From Lichtheimia corymbifera B2541 (lineage: Eukaryota > Mucoromycota > Mucoromycetes > Mucorales > Lichtheimiaceae): DNA of 64,000 bases. Made by a program: the position numbers and the translations under genes. The stretch lies in the NCBI GenBank assembly GCA_000697475.1, contig JNEU01001130.1, positions 1 to 64,000 of the forward strand, in the 5' to 3' direction. The notes beneath the pieces were generated by a model. It worked only from the letters and a program-made list of their open reading frames with translations. It was not told where the DNA came from and did no database searches. Below, piece by piece: positions 11,264-23,121 of the stretch (the stretch's first letter is position 1; every line of letters starts with the position of its first letter).

Positions 11264-11930
11264 CCGGTGGATCATTTTACAACATATCAACTTGCCGGCC
11301 CATGTTACCCGAAGAAATAGTCATATTGTTCCCGAATTCCATAGGCTGGCCCTATTTAGCGATTTGCATTTGTAATTGATAAAATTTGGGAGGATGGAGT
11401 TTGCTATTATAGATATACAAAGTGTCCAAGCCCAGTATGAATTTCATGCCTACAGATGACTGCTTCTTGGGGGCTGGTTATATGCTGGCCAGGGGCTCAG
11501 TATATGAAATTGATATAGCCTCATGCCTTCCGATAGTACTAATCTAGAGAGCAAAGGGATGGATAACTAATTTATTATTTGATCGAGAGAAGGACATTTC
11601 AGCCTATGTAACTTAATCTGGGCACGACCTTCTAACGCAGGTTTACACCACAATTACTACAACGATGATATCCGTATATGTGTTTCCACTTGAACCAATG
11701 ATAGGGGAACTTTCGTGGTTAAAAAACAAGTGCATATGGATGTAGACGCAGCCAAACTCTGGCAAACACATGATAATTTGCACTAAATCAGTGATACGAG
11801 AAAAGAAAACAAGCATCAGCAATAACAAGTGGTCGATCTAATAGCACACTACACCACCTCCCATCTTTGAGCATTATGGCTAAACAAGTCCTTGATTCCA
11901 CTGTATAAACAACACAAGAAGCGAGAATTA
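11264..11930. other. Intergenic region between convergent genes
   Basis: About 670 bp holding the 3' regions of the glycosyltransferase and HAD genes. Only short unsupported ORFs are seen. Confidence 0.6.
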
Positions 11931-12800
11931 CTACATATATGACTTTTTGTTGCTTTCTAACTCTACCATGGCTTTGGCACAACTTAGCATGGTATCACCT
12001 TTAATATCGGGACCGGTGCCATCATATAAATCTTTGGGATATATCTTTTCTTCTGTCGTCAGAAATGCGGTCCGAAAACACACATTTTTTGCGCCTGCCA
12101 AGTCCCAAGCATGAGATGAAATCAGGTAAAAGTTCTAAAAGGGCCAATAAAGGGTCAGAAAGGTAATGCTTGAGAGTCTATCATCAGTCAAATTACCTCG
12201 ATGCGTTGTGTTCTATGAACTGCAATACGCATAAGCTCTGAATATACTTTTGGATGGGGTTTGGATATACCCAAGTCATCGCAGCTCATCACATTTATCT
12301 CCTTGTCCGAGCCTTGTCGAAAGAAATGAAAAAGACCTGCACGTTCAAGTAGTCTGGATATTGTATCATGGCTACCGTTGGTGACAATCCAGATATCCCA
12401 GCCTTTTTCTTGAAAAAGTGCGAGCGCGTCGAGAGCTGAGACTGCGGGTTCTAGCTCGTTGAACGTTTTCATGACAGCCTCTATCTGCTCCAATGATGGT
12501 GCATCGTATCCTGCTATCAGCATGGCGCGCGTCAAAGTGGACTTGAGGACTTTCAAAAGTGGAATGTACCGGCCTGCGTGTGATGTTCCAAAAAAATCGC
12601 GTGTGCCAGACGAGAACCAATCGCGAAATAAGTGCTTTGCAGCTTGCTCAGACGCAAGTTCGTTAAAGGTTTCCTGTAAGCAAGCGACCACTTTATCAAA
12701 AGTGAAAAGCGTTCCTAACGTAAACGATTCGTTAGATCTCGCAATGAAGCAACATGTCCTTAGATTGCATACCTAGGATATCAAAGGCAACGGCCGGCAT
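11931..12800 (-). CDS. HAD-superfamily hydrolase, haloacid dehalogenase type II-like
   Basis: Three exons on the minus strand join in frame. Exon 1 gives MPAVAFDILG and splices into TLFTFDKVVACLQETFNELA, forming HAD motif I (FDILGTLF) with the nucleophile Asp. As in L-2-haloacid dehalogenases, the second motif-I Asp is absent. Motif II is IWIVTNGSHD, the motif III Lys lies in GISKPHPKVYSEL, and the last exon supplies SSHAWDLAGAKN, the hallmark of the type II subfamily. The substrate is unknown. Fungal members often act on small organic acids or phosphate esters. Confidence 0.85.
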
Positions 12801-13510
12801 GAGATTGTATAGTTTAAAGGGGGGGGGAGGGAAATAAAGGCGCAATAAGTCCTAGTGTAGAGTTTTGTCCATGATACAATTACCCCTTACATCATCTTTG
12901 GATACATGCATAATATAAAATATTCCACATTGGAGTGGGTACTTTTGATCAATGTCTTTTGGTAAAGGTCGTTGTCGTGATACATTAATGAGTTGATAAC
13001 CATCTAGTACTTCATCCACTTAATGTTGAATCTGGATAGCATGTATGATAAGTACGTAATGCTAAAAGTCGATGATGCTGCCCGGGATCCTAGTTCTATC
13101 ATTGAGAATTCTTGAACACGAAGTATGACGTGCTTTGTGTCTTTGTAACAAGGCATAAGTACACTTATTCGATTCAACTCGCATGTCATTTTAATGGTTG
13201 GTTGGGTATCACCATGGTGATGACGCTATTAATTCAAATGCTTCTATTAAGGCATTGACGATATCCATTGATTTCAAAGAAAAGAGTACGAGATTTATTA
13301 TAAAGTTGATACATCTCACTATGCAATTTTATTTTAAATGCTATATACGTATGGGTACAAGTCTATTGTTGATCCTAAGGAAGGAAGGGTGAGCGTTGTT
13401 GACAAGGCGAACCTGCAGCAGCATAGTCATCACCGCCGTCGGAATTTACATTTAGGCAATCCTCTCTCTTAACCCACATAGTCGACGAGTTTCAACTCTG
13501 GTGGCTATCA
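12801..13510. other. Intergenic region
   Basis: About 700 bp between divergent starts (HAD and PAT1). It contains a G run near 12820 and AT-rich sequence. No gene is supported. Confidence 0.6.
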
Positions 13511-16500
13511 ATGAGTGATCCATTCTTTGGGTGAGTTGGAAAGACCAAGTTGTAAATAGTAACACTTACATTTCATAGTAGCAATGTGCCGCCCTTAAAC
13601 AAAGGAGGCAACAGGAATCTTGAATTGGAGCGAGAAAGGGAACAATTGCAACAGAATCCTCAATCTTCGGCAAACCCAACAGATGGCGCAGACCCTCGAG
13701 ATCTGGAGTTTTATGACTTTAACGACTTGAGAAACAACCTTGATGAATACGATGACGCGGAGAATGCTGATAATATTGGAGACTTGCTGGTTGAGGAAGG
13801 TGATGACCTTAACGACGAAACCTTTGGCGACGAAGTAGTTGGTAAGAAGGGAAAACGACGCAAGGCAGCAATCCTCTTTTGCTTGTACTAATGCACTCCA
13901 TAGGCAAAGACTTTGACTTTGCAGCCAATACGGAGCGATTCAGTTCAGCCTTTGGTGGTGCTCCAGATCGATCTGATCAAATGATTTCAGAGGAAGAGGC
14001 CTTTTTCGTCAAGCAACCCACAACTCGTAAGTGGTTATATGCATCCTTCGCTATCACCTGAGGACAATTGGCTAACCTTGATTCATTAGTTGATACTACG
14101 ACAAACAAGGCGGATGGATGGCGTATGCCTGAAGCTGCAGGATCAATTGGCAGAAGAACCGATGGAGGCGATTTTCGTGGTAGCCGACGTGGAGAGGTAT
14201 ATAATTATCCATCAAAGTAAGACCATTGGATTCTGAATATTAGTATAGGGTGTTGCTACAGGAGCTGTCAACTCTATTTGGGGAGGATTTGGTGATAGAT
14301 TGCCAAATGGTACGAGATATGTCATTTTTTTTTGGTCAACGTGGATTCTCATCTAAGCGCGTTTTTAGATCGTAGCTTCGGTTCCTTTCAAAGCAATGGA
14401 AACTTTTCTATTGGTAGACAGCATCAGCCAGTTTATGCTCCATCACCACCACCTGGACTATCGCCATCAGCTTCGTTTGGGCAACAGCAACGCCATAGCC
14501 GAGGAGTGAGAATTGAGGATATTGCGGCTGATTTGCTACTTCATCCAGCTTCAGGAGCTTACAAGGCCGAGCCAGACAATCGCAAAGTGATGAGCCTTTC
14601 TGAAGTAGAGGCGACTATGCTTACAAACAATGGTCGTGACACTTCCAGAAGCCTTGACCAGCATCCACTCGTGTTTCATCAACCTCAAGCTTTTCACAAT
14701 CCTTCGATGCATGCAACAGATATCGGAACTGCCGAATCGCTACGATTGTTAGCTGCTTCGCAAGAGGAGCACTTGGCCAAGCATCAGAAAGAAGAGCAAC
14801 GCAAAGTAAGTATCATATCTTACCTATACAATGGATATCATTTTAACTTTTTTTTGTTACTAGGCTCGTTATGATGGTCTTATGACACAACATGAAAAAG
14901 ACTTTATCAGTCGTATTCAGTTGACCCAGCTAGCATCAAGTGATCCTTTCTCTGATGACTTTTATTATCAAGTGTACTCTTCTCTTCGGCAACGTGCTGG
15001 TATACCAGCGTGGTCCACAGCCCATGAACCTCTGGGTAGAAATGTCCGTGGAAGGAAGGAGGAAAGCGGCATGCAACGTTTCCATCAGCAGCTTCAACGA
15101 GTCGTGAACAATGCAAAGAAAAACCCCAGGCAAACACAAGGTATTTAGATATCAACAGCAGAAGGATCAAAGGAAGGCTAAGTAAAAAAAATACGTAGTT
15201 TCTTTGGAAGGTGCATTGGGAAAGATTACATCTTTGACTGTTCGCAACCCACGTCAAGTTCTGGAAGTCACGGACAAAAAGTCGAATAATGCAACACAAG
15301 AAGGATCGCTTCCAAATCAAAAAAGCATGGTATGTTTGTGTGAAATCATCAAAGAGAAAAAGTTGACTGAGATGAAACGATTAGCCCAACATGTCTTCGA
15401 TGAATGACAGAAAACGAACACTCAAGATCGTGGAGAATTTATATCTCATTGTTCTTGACCTGGAGCAATTACGCAGACAAGGAACATCGAAAGCTTCAAA
15501 TGGCCAAGAAAATGATGCCCAAGAGTGGTAACTATGGTGATACGGGTTGTTGTGAACCAAAAAATAACTTTGAAATTAGGAACAATCAGTACGCAAGTAA
15601 AACCAAGAAGCTGTACGACACTCTGGGATTGTCGGATCAATCGGACGAGAGGTAAATTACATGTTGTATGGGTCTTTTTATTTTCAAGACATAACAATGG
15701 GTTTTGTAGTTCAACCACGATCCTGTCGTTGTTATCGGTAGCCAAGGGAATGAAATTAATGCCACGCATTATCCGTCATTTCAATACCGAAGAGAACCTG
15801 GCACTTATTTCAGTCATTCTTGGGAACTTCTCGCACTTGAATGTCTGCCGAAATGTCATATATCCGGGCTCGACGATAGCCAACGTAGAGGAAGCCAGAA
15901 CTCAAAAATTTGTATCATTCGACGAAGTGGAACTTTTCATTAATACGGTGGCCCCTCCTCTCTTGAATCTTATCTCTGAGTCATCGCTAAAGGTGGTCAA
16001 CTATCTCATGAGAATATTTGTTGAAAGGAATGATATTGTATCAGTTGCACGAACAAAGGTAAGGATATCAAGTGCCATTGGGGATCCATCTCTAAACCAT
16101 GTATATGTTGTAGCCTGGACTTGCATTCTTGACAATGATTCTATCACGAGCTGAGATCTTGAAACAAGGAGATATGGCTACTTCTGCGGATGACCTCCAA
16201 GACTGGCAGCAAGAATACATCAAAGTGTTCAACGCTTTGAAAAACCATTACAGCTCGCTATTTCCATCAACTTATTACCTTGTTCCCATGCAACCCAATG
16301 TCACAGCTGTGCAGTTATCACTTACAATCGACGAAATGTACGTTTGGCAATTCTTGGCAGCCATGGCAGTTGGAGCCACTATGGAACAGCAGCATGCGTT
16401 GGTGACAGAAGTGAGGTAAGATGTGGATTATTATCATTATTGAGATGTTGTTAACGTACGCTGCGTAGGGAACGTGTCATGGAGAATATTGTGTTGGCCC

Positions 16501-16607
16501 ACAGCAACCGACTTCCAGCTGCTCAAGCGGCCCACAGAATATCTAATGTAAATCTATTCTTGCATGCTCTAGGTTTAGATTCTTCCCAAGTTTTAGTACC
16601 TCGATGA
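13511..16607 (+). CDS. PAT1: PAT1-type mRNA decapping activator
   Basis: PAT1 bridges the Lsm1-7 ring, Dcp2 and Dhh1 in deadenylation-dependent mRNA decay and P-body formation. The gene is split into about a dozen exons. The start MSDPFFG is followed by a phase-2 intron. The N-terminal acidic region carries EFYDFNDL and [10 protein letters not shown] Pro/Gln-rich middle follows ([13 protein letters not shown]), then [13 protein letters not shown]. The Pat1 homology region includes [40 protein letters not shown] and [20 protein letters not shown]. The C-terminal alpha-helical domain holds [26 protein letters not shown]-type helices and [12 protein letters not shown], ending in a short exon region [19 protein letters not shown]. 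The next gene starts 134 bp downstream on the same strand. Confidence 0.88.
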
Positions 16608-16741
16608 TGAATAAAAAACTCCCATAAATAGCTGATTGATCTATTACGTTCGGATCCAAATGTCAAAAATGCGGACTATGCTGACTGAAAATCCCTGGTT
16701 ACCATTTTCTTTCTTTTCCCCTCCCTCCTCCATCATCCATC

Positions 16742-17897
16742 ATGAAAACCTCGGTTCTCGATGTTATAAACTCCAAGGAACGTGTTAACATATGTGCACC
16801 CATGGTGCGATATAGCAAGTTGCCTTTTCGAGCATTGCTACGCAAGTAAGCTTTACCTTTTTTTATTGTAGTCAGGAGAGGCTGACATGTTGACATGAAT
16901 CGAAAGGTACAATGTCGATATTTGCTATACACCAATGATCCTCGCCGACGTATTCAAGAACTCGGATCTTGCCCGTGAAACTGACTACTCGACGAATGCA
17001 GGTGACGATCCAGTGGTTGTCCAGTTTGCAGCTAGTAACTCGGAGGACTTGGCTGCTGCTGCTGAGCTTGTGGCACCCTTTGCTGGCGGTATCGGTAAGA
17101 TGAAAGTTATGCAGGCCAATAGTTTAGTGATGGCTAAACGACACGACATCATAGATATCAATTGTGGTTGTCCTCAAAAGTGGGCTATTCAAGAACGTAT
17201 TGGTTCCCATCTCATGTCAGATCCAGAAACAGTGCGAGATATGGTGCGAACGGTCAAAAATCGAGTATCCATTCCATGCAGTATAAAAATCCGAGTCCAC
17301 CCAGATTTAAGGTAAGAGTAAAGCAGCGAACCTAAGGAATCAGAGCTTAATCGTACATTATAGGGAGACTTATGAATTTGTTAAACGAGCTGAATCAGTT
17401 TGTGTGGATTATATCACTGTGCATGGTCGTACAAGAAAGCAAAAATCCACTGAGCCGGTAAACTTTGAAGGCATCAAACTAGTGAAAGAGTCCGTATCCA
17501 TGCCAGTATTTGCCAATGGCAGCATATTTTCGAACGCAGACGCAGAAGAGATGTATGAGAAGACTGGCGTTGATGGTGTCATGTCAGCAAGAGGTCTTTT
17601 GCAGAATCCAGCATTCTTCTCTGGCTACGAGTATACACCATGGGAGTGTATCGAAGTATGTAATAACAAAAACTCCATGTCAGACTCTGTGTTATTGATG
17701 TTTTTTTATAGGAATATGTTCATTTGGCTCTCGGCTATGGTACCAATCATTTCATTTTCCATCACCATTTGATGTACATGTTCGAGGATATCATGAGTAA
17801 CGCTGAACGCAAGACATTCAACACACTTTCCAGCATTCCAGCAATTCTTGATCATTTAGAAGAGCATTGGGGATTAGACGTCAATAAATTAATTTAA
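16742..17897 (+). CDS. DUS4: tRNA-dihydrouridine synthase Dus4
   Basis: A flavoprotein that reduces uridines 20a/20b in the tRNA D-loop. The N-terminus reads MKTSVLDVINSKERVNICAP, with MVRYSKLPFRALLRK leading into intron 1, then YTPMILADVF, VVQFAASNSEDL, the catalytic-Cys motif INCGCPQKW, CSIKIRVHPDLRETYEFVKR, ITVHGRTRKQ (FMN site), PVFANGSIFS and GVMSARGLLQNP. Family members read A-N-G-I-D-I-N before CGCP. To obtain this, a 60-nt intron at 17095-17154 must be removed (donor GTAAGA, acceptor ATAG), giving FAGGIDINCGCP. The intron is a multiple of three and stop-free, so an ORF caller reads through it. Two more introns precede the last exon, which ends HWGLDVNKLI. The stop lies 6 bp from the stop of the convergent CFD1 gene. 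Confidence 0.92.
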
Positions 17898-17903
17898 GAA
17901 TCT

Positions 17904-18882
17904 TTACTTGCTACTAGTAACATCCGTGATGTGTTTACCAATGTTTTGGAAAATGGGGAATAAGCTAGACTTCTCAAACGAGCAAATATATGATTCATCT
18001 CCATCCGTCTCCACCATAGCAGCAAAGTGCGGATCAATGGGCACCCGCCCTAAGAAATCAACCTTGAACTCTTGAGCCATGGATTCACCACCACCTGTGG
18101 CAAATATATTCGTGCATTCCTATCGAATTTAAGCGTCAGATCATGCCATGTTCCTCCGTTGACAAATATATCGCACCGAGCAGTGTGGGCAAACAAAACC
18201 ACTCATATTCTCGACAATGCCCAGGATAGGCAACTTGACCTTGCGACAGAATGACAACTCCTTTCGGACATCAGCAATAGCAACACCTTGAGGGGTCGTA
18301 ACTATGACAGCACCATCTGGTTGATATTCTTTTAAATTCTCGACAATAGAGATGTGTTCATCTGAAGTGCCAGGCGGAGTATCAACAAGCAAGTAATCCA
18401 ATTCACCCCAGCAAACGTCTTGTAGAAATTGCTTGATCATAGCTAAGTTGATCGTAGGATTAGTAAGCCAACTATTATTAATATGATTTGGGTCACTGCA
18501 TACCAGTTTTTTTCGGTCCTCGCCAGACTACAGATGAATTTTTATCCTGGAGTAGGAATCCAATTGACATACATGCCAGCCTCTTGTCTTTATCGGCGTA
18601 TACAGGCACCCAACTAAAGCAAGATGCATTATGTTAGATATCATTGGAATAAGAAAAGGTTGTCACCTACCCTTGCGAAGCTTGATGTACTTGACGACCA
18701 TCCAATCCAAGCATTCGTGGGATACTCGGACCCGTCAAGTCGATATCCAATATACCGATCTTGAATCCTTTGTGCATCAGGCTCAATGCCAGCTGTGTTG
18801 TTACTGACGACTTGCCAACTCCACCCTTTCCCGACAATACGAGGACAATGTGCTTGATCTTTGAGAGATTTGTATCGGCCAT
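17904..18882 (-). CDS. CFD1: Cytosolic Fe-S cluster assembly ATPase Cfd1 (NUBP2)
   Basis: A deviant-Walker P-loop ATPase that, with Nbp35, forms the scaffold of the cytosolic iron-sulfur assembly pathway. The N-terminus is [20 protein letters not shown], with the [10 protein letters not shown]-loop and the adjacent [16 protein letters not shown]. Downstream are VWRGPKK, the switch motif [13 protein letters not shown] and [13 protein letters not shown]. Splicing out the intron after HCS gives the cluster-binding CPHCSECTNIF and then [12 protein letters not shown]. The last exon ends ITDVTSSK. Length and lack of the N-terminal four-Cys ferredoxin-like region favour Cfd1 over Nbp35. The 3' end abuts DUS4 (6 bp between stops). 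Confidence 0.92.
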
Positions 18883-19581
18883 GAGTGAAAAGCGTTACAA
18901 CCGAAAAGAGAAGAATAAGAAATATCGGGCCGGCATTCCAGATACCGACAAGATCCTCAAGCATCTGACGCATGATGATCGATTCGCATGGTTTGGACTG
19001 CGTATTGTATAGGCCGTAGCATATCATATATTCTTTTAGAAGCATACTTGTGGGATAAATAAATCTACATAGAGGATGATGATATCGTCCAAGTATAGTC
19101 ATTCCTAAATTTCGATCTCTCGTAGAATGGCTTATCACCAACTGCTTACGTCTGCTGTCTGCAGCGGATCTTTCGATAAGATTGTATAATCACACTGTAT
19201 AACTTCTTGGTATCCATCCTTACTACAAAAATCTACATCTTTTATATCCAGTAGCCCTAGGACAATGTGCTCATGGAAGCCAATAAAATAGGCTCTGCTC
19301 TTTTATAAACAATCACCTCTCCAAGCACTTTGTTCTTAAATGGTATATCCCTTTTTATTACTTATGCCTGATGCTAACATCCTAAATGACTGATACATTT
19401 TATTTTACACCCCATTCCATGGCAGCAACCATCCCCTTCCTTTGTGCATAACGTGTGAGCCATGGACCACCAGCATCTGGTTGTGTGTGGTAGAAAGAAG
19501 ACTCGTCGGAGATAGAATTGGGAAGAGTTAAGGCTCCTTGAAGGTCTTAATGGTTGTTATACAGGCCTATTTTGGTTGGCA
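18883..19581. other. Intergenic region with one small ORF
   Basis: About 700 bp. A 43-codon plus-strand ORF (18881-19012, starting [18 protein letters not shown]) begins two bases inside the CFD1 start codon in divergent orientation. No family was recognised and it is not called as a gene. The rest is AT-rich with nothing notable. Confidence 0.5.
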
Positions 19582-20228
19582 ATGAGCAACAGATATCGCG
19601 AACGCAAGTTCAATTCTTCCGACAATGACCGTCTTGCACGTGCATTATCACAACCTGTACAAGCATGGCAAGTAAATGGAGAGCAACAGAGTGATCCCGA
19701 TGACTAAACCAAAAGCTACTAAAGGGAGAAGGCATGGTCTCCGGTGTCCAATGGCAAAGGTGTCAAAGTGTACAAATGGATAAAGTGTAAGTGAAGGTGT
19801 TACTGCTACTGCTGGTACTTGTCATCGCAAATCATGACTCATTCTATGTTTATAGCTGAACGATCTATTGTGTTTGAGGAGGAAGAGGAGGATAATGAAG
19901 AGGATACAATGTCTGGAGTAGAGAAGGTGAATGACTAGTAACGCGTGTATGTATGTCTATGTCTCCTAACATCTATGATGTCTTTTAGACTGAGCCAGCA
20001 CCAGCACCAGCACCATCAATGTCTGCGATACTACAAAGCAAGGAAGAAGAGGAAGGTCGATCAGCAACACCCAAATTGGATGATCTTTCAGACACAGGAT
20101 CCGAACAACAGCTTAATGTGGACGCAGATGAAAATGATGTCAACGACCCATCCAAAAATCCCGCATCCAATCCACACGTCCATCCGAGGGAGGAAGATGT
20201 TGAAAATAGAAATACTCATGGAGCTTAA
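19582..20228 (+). CDS. Small acidic protein, possibly BCL7-like
   Basis: Four exons join in phase: 19582-19671, 19732-19786, an exon after GTTTATAG (near 19857) and one after CTTTTAG (near 19990). The product starts MSNRYRERKFNSSDNDRLAR and contains AWSPVSNGKGVKVYKWIKS. It then becomes strongly acidic (IVFEEEEEDNEEDTMSG) with an Ala-Pro repeat and a polar tail. The Trp-rich segment followed by V-Y-K-W-I resembles the short N-terminal region of BCL7, a SWI/SNF-associated protein (KKWVTV...RIYKWVPV). That similarity is weak and recalled by eye. Function is unproven. The first intron needs acceptor GAGAAG at 19731, without a strong pyrimidine tract. Confidence 0.45.
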
Positions 20229-20718
20229 TTTCGCGCATAGTCATCTTCCAATAAAAAGACACAGCATGCTTTATACAGCTATTTACATGATACTTCATAA
20301 TGAAGAAACGTCTTTGCATTACATATACGGAGGAGGAGGATATGCCGAGAAGGGGATTCCGTATAGAGTGGGTAGCACCACGACATGAATGTGAATGATA
20401 AGCATCTTCACTACCACACATTCTTTCTTTTAAAGTAGAAGAAGCGGAAGATGTGATGTGTATTCGTATTTAGTAGTACACGCGTACATGCCTAAAGATT
20501 GCTCAAGTATACAGAGGCTACATACTTCAACAAAAGTGGTTTATTTGATATTGAGAGATACACTATAGTTTGGACAGTAAACAGCGAAAATGAAAGTACT
20601 TTGATAGTGGTATCTAAGCAAGTTTCCTAGGTGACCTAGCCAAGGGGTTCCTTTTACCTTGAGGCACTGCATTAAGAGCATAAGAAACGCCACCAATCAT
20701 ATTTGTTATCTCCTTCCT
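20229..20718. other. Intergenic region
   Basis: About 490 bp between tandem plus-strand genes. It should hold the promoter of the TBC gene. No gene or repeat is seen. Confidence 0.55.
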
Positions 20719-22694
20719 ATGAACGGTTCCAGTATCACCACCGAACACCGAGAAGAAAAGCGACATCTTCGCGAGAGATCACATACAATAACTCGGCATA
20801 CGATTCCATCAACAGGTCTTGCAGAGCCACCAAATAACGTTGAAGAAGGCGATTCTGCCAAGCACTTTGCTGACACAACAGATGATCTCGCAACAATAAA
20901 CGACCAAATTCAAGGTCTCATGGTCCCCAGTGAGGAGGTCTTGGAAGACGAAGAAGACTACAGTGATGATGAAAGTGCTGTACCAACCACTGGCCAAGCT
21001 AGTCCAAAGAGCCTTTTGTCTACGACATCTTCGATGGTATCATATGTCTCAAGTGCATCAGCGTACGATATCCTGCTGTCACGACTCGGCAATAGTCAAG
21101 TGGATCCATTCGCCAGGCCCGAGACAGTGGATCAGAGAACCAATGATGAAGAAGACGACCATCATTCACCTCGAGTTTCGCATGAAGTAAAGGAGGATGT
21201 CAAAGATGACGAAGACGCTGATTGGGGTAATCTATTGCATAGTAATAATCGCTTGATACTCTCGTTCCTGACATTAGTTTGTTGCATCTATAGAATTCTG
21301 GGCAAAGGTCATATCCGATTTCAAGTCCGTTACTGCCAAAGAGCTGTCATCCTGCATTCGGCGAGGAATCCCTAATTCGCTTCGAGGAACCATTTGGCAA
21401 TTGCTTGCAAAATCAAAGGATGGCAAATTGGAGCAAACATACATGCAGCTGCTGAAACAGGAGTCCGTGTATGAAAAGGCGATTACCCGAGATTTGTCAC
21501 GTATCCTTCCGCATAATCAATATGTTCAGTCAACAAGTGGAAAAGATTCCTTATTCAATGTGGCCAAGGCGTATTCGTTATATGATCAAGCTGTCGGCTA
21601 TTGTCAAGACATTCTTTGTATTATTGGCCCACTGCTATTGAATGCAAGTATATATCGGATCATCGTTCCATAATCCATTTGTAACCGATCTTGCCTTACA
21701 GATGCCTGAAGAAGAGACCTTTTGCGTATTGGTACAAATAATGCATCGATATGGTCTCCGGGACTATTTCATTCCGCAATCCAACTTCCTTTCGCAGAGG
21801 CTCTACCAATTTTCAGTCCTTGTTAGCGAGAATTTACCGCACATCAGCCGTTATTTGGAGTTCCAAGGGATTCAAGATAACATGTATGCAGCACGCTGGT
21901 TTACATCCTTATTTGCATGCAAGTTTCCTTTTGAATTTGTATTTCGAGTTTACGATCTTTTCCTATCCGAAGGCCAAGATGTGTTACTACGTGTTGCGTT
22001 GGCAGTATTGAATCAGAATCAAGCAACAATCCTTGCTCTTGAGCATGATAATTTATTACGGTTCCTCAAAAACGATCTCGTTGACATATCCGAGGTAAAA
22101 AGAGCCTTCCAGCGTTTGTTAGTGGGACAGTGGTGGTTTCTCATTTTTATATACTTTTAGGCAGCTGTGGACAATATAATCCATTACACGGCAGAGCTAT
22201 GTATTCCTCCTCGTCGTCTAGAGAGACTTGCCAAACAATATCAAGCGGATGCAGCACGCAGTAGCAGCTCTGATGCAAACGCTATCGAGTCGCTTCGTCG
22301 ACAGAATAAGACGCTTTCGGAGACAGTTCGAGAACTACAACGCAATCTTAATAGCCTTAATCGTGAGCACGACACTATCGCCAAGGAGCTTATCGAATCA
22401 AAAATGGAAATTGCCCGAGTCCACGATGAAAATGATGCGCTACGTCAACAATCATTTGATTTGAAACGAGCATTGGAAGCCCTGCACGTCGAAGTTGAAT
22501 CACGAATCAAAACTGAAATGTCAGCACTGAGCACTAAAAACGCCGCCTTAATGGACCGCAACGTTGAACTTGAAGAGCAGCTGGCATCGATGGAAAAAAC
22601 AGTGATAGACATGAAACTCCAATTCTTAGAAAGCGAGAATGAGCGTGATAGCCTAGATCGTCGATTGAATGACCTGAAGCGTTTAATGCCCTGA
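20719..22694 (+). CDS. TBC-domain Rab GTPase-activating protein with C-terminal coiled coil
   Basis: Accelerates GTP hydrolysis on Rab GTPases. The layout resembles Gyp5/EVI5. An acidic, Ser-rich N-terminus of about 170 residues is followed by the TBC domain: CIRRGIPNSLRGTIWQLL, the arginine-finger motif ITRDLSRILP (I-x-x-D-x-x-R), the glutamine finger in AVGYCQ, then IIGPLLLN joined to MPEEETFCVLVQ. After FQGIQDNMYAARWFTSLFAC and VFRVYDLFLSEGQDVLLRVA comes a coiled coil of about 150 residues from IESLRRQNKTLSE to the end. The N-M join requires a GC-AG intron at 21644-21701 (donor GCAAGT). A further intron follows DLVDISE. The Met at 20719 is the first ATG of the frame. Confidence 0.9.
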
Positions 22695-23121
22695 TATCCA
22701 CATACATAGCTATGATCCTCCTTTTTTCTCATAAAAAAAGTACTGGTTTCAAAACGCTTTGGATATGGAGTACATAAGCCAAATTTTCCTTGTTTGATGC
22801 GAGAAGCGTGAGCTGTTGAATTGAGTGCTTATATAGGTTACATGGATTATAGCTTTAATGAGCAAGCGGATTGGATAAAAGTTTGGAGAGAGAGAGAGAG
22901 AGAGAGCGTGTGTATAAGCTTTCACAACACGTGTGTAACCAAGCTGTCAAATACAGGGGATTCATTGTGGCATAGATGACCAACAGAGAGTGTGTTTAGA
23001 GAGTCAACCCATTTTTGACGATGACCCTCCGCTGATGATGATGTCTAAAAATGGTTTATGTTTATAGGTTGTAGCATTATCCTAGTACGCAATGTTGAAG
23101 TGGGGGAAGTGAACAAGGTGT
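22695..23121. other. Intergenic region between convergent genes, with GA microsatellite
   Basis: Holds the 3' regions of the TBC and VPS16 genes. A pure GA run of about 20 nt lies at 22886-22906. Confidence 0.6.
22886..22906 (+). repeat. (GA)n microsatellite
   Basis: About ten tandem GA units in the intergenic region downstream of the TBC gene. Confidence 0.9.

Noticed and set aside
18881..19012. 43-codon ORF overlapping the CFD1 start on the opposite strand
   Set aside because: Short, no recognised family, and it overlaps the CFD1 start codon. It is more likely chance or 5' UTR sequence.
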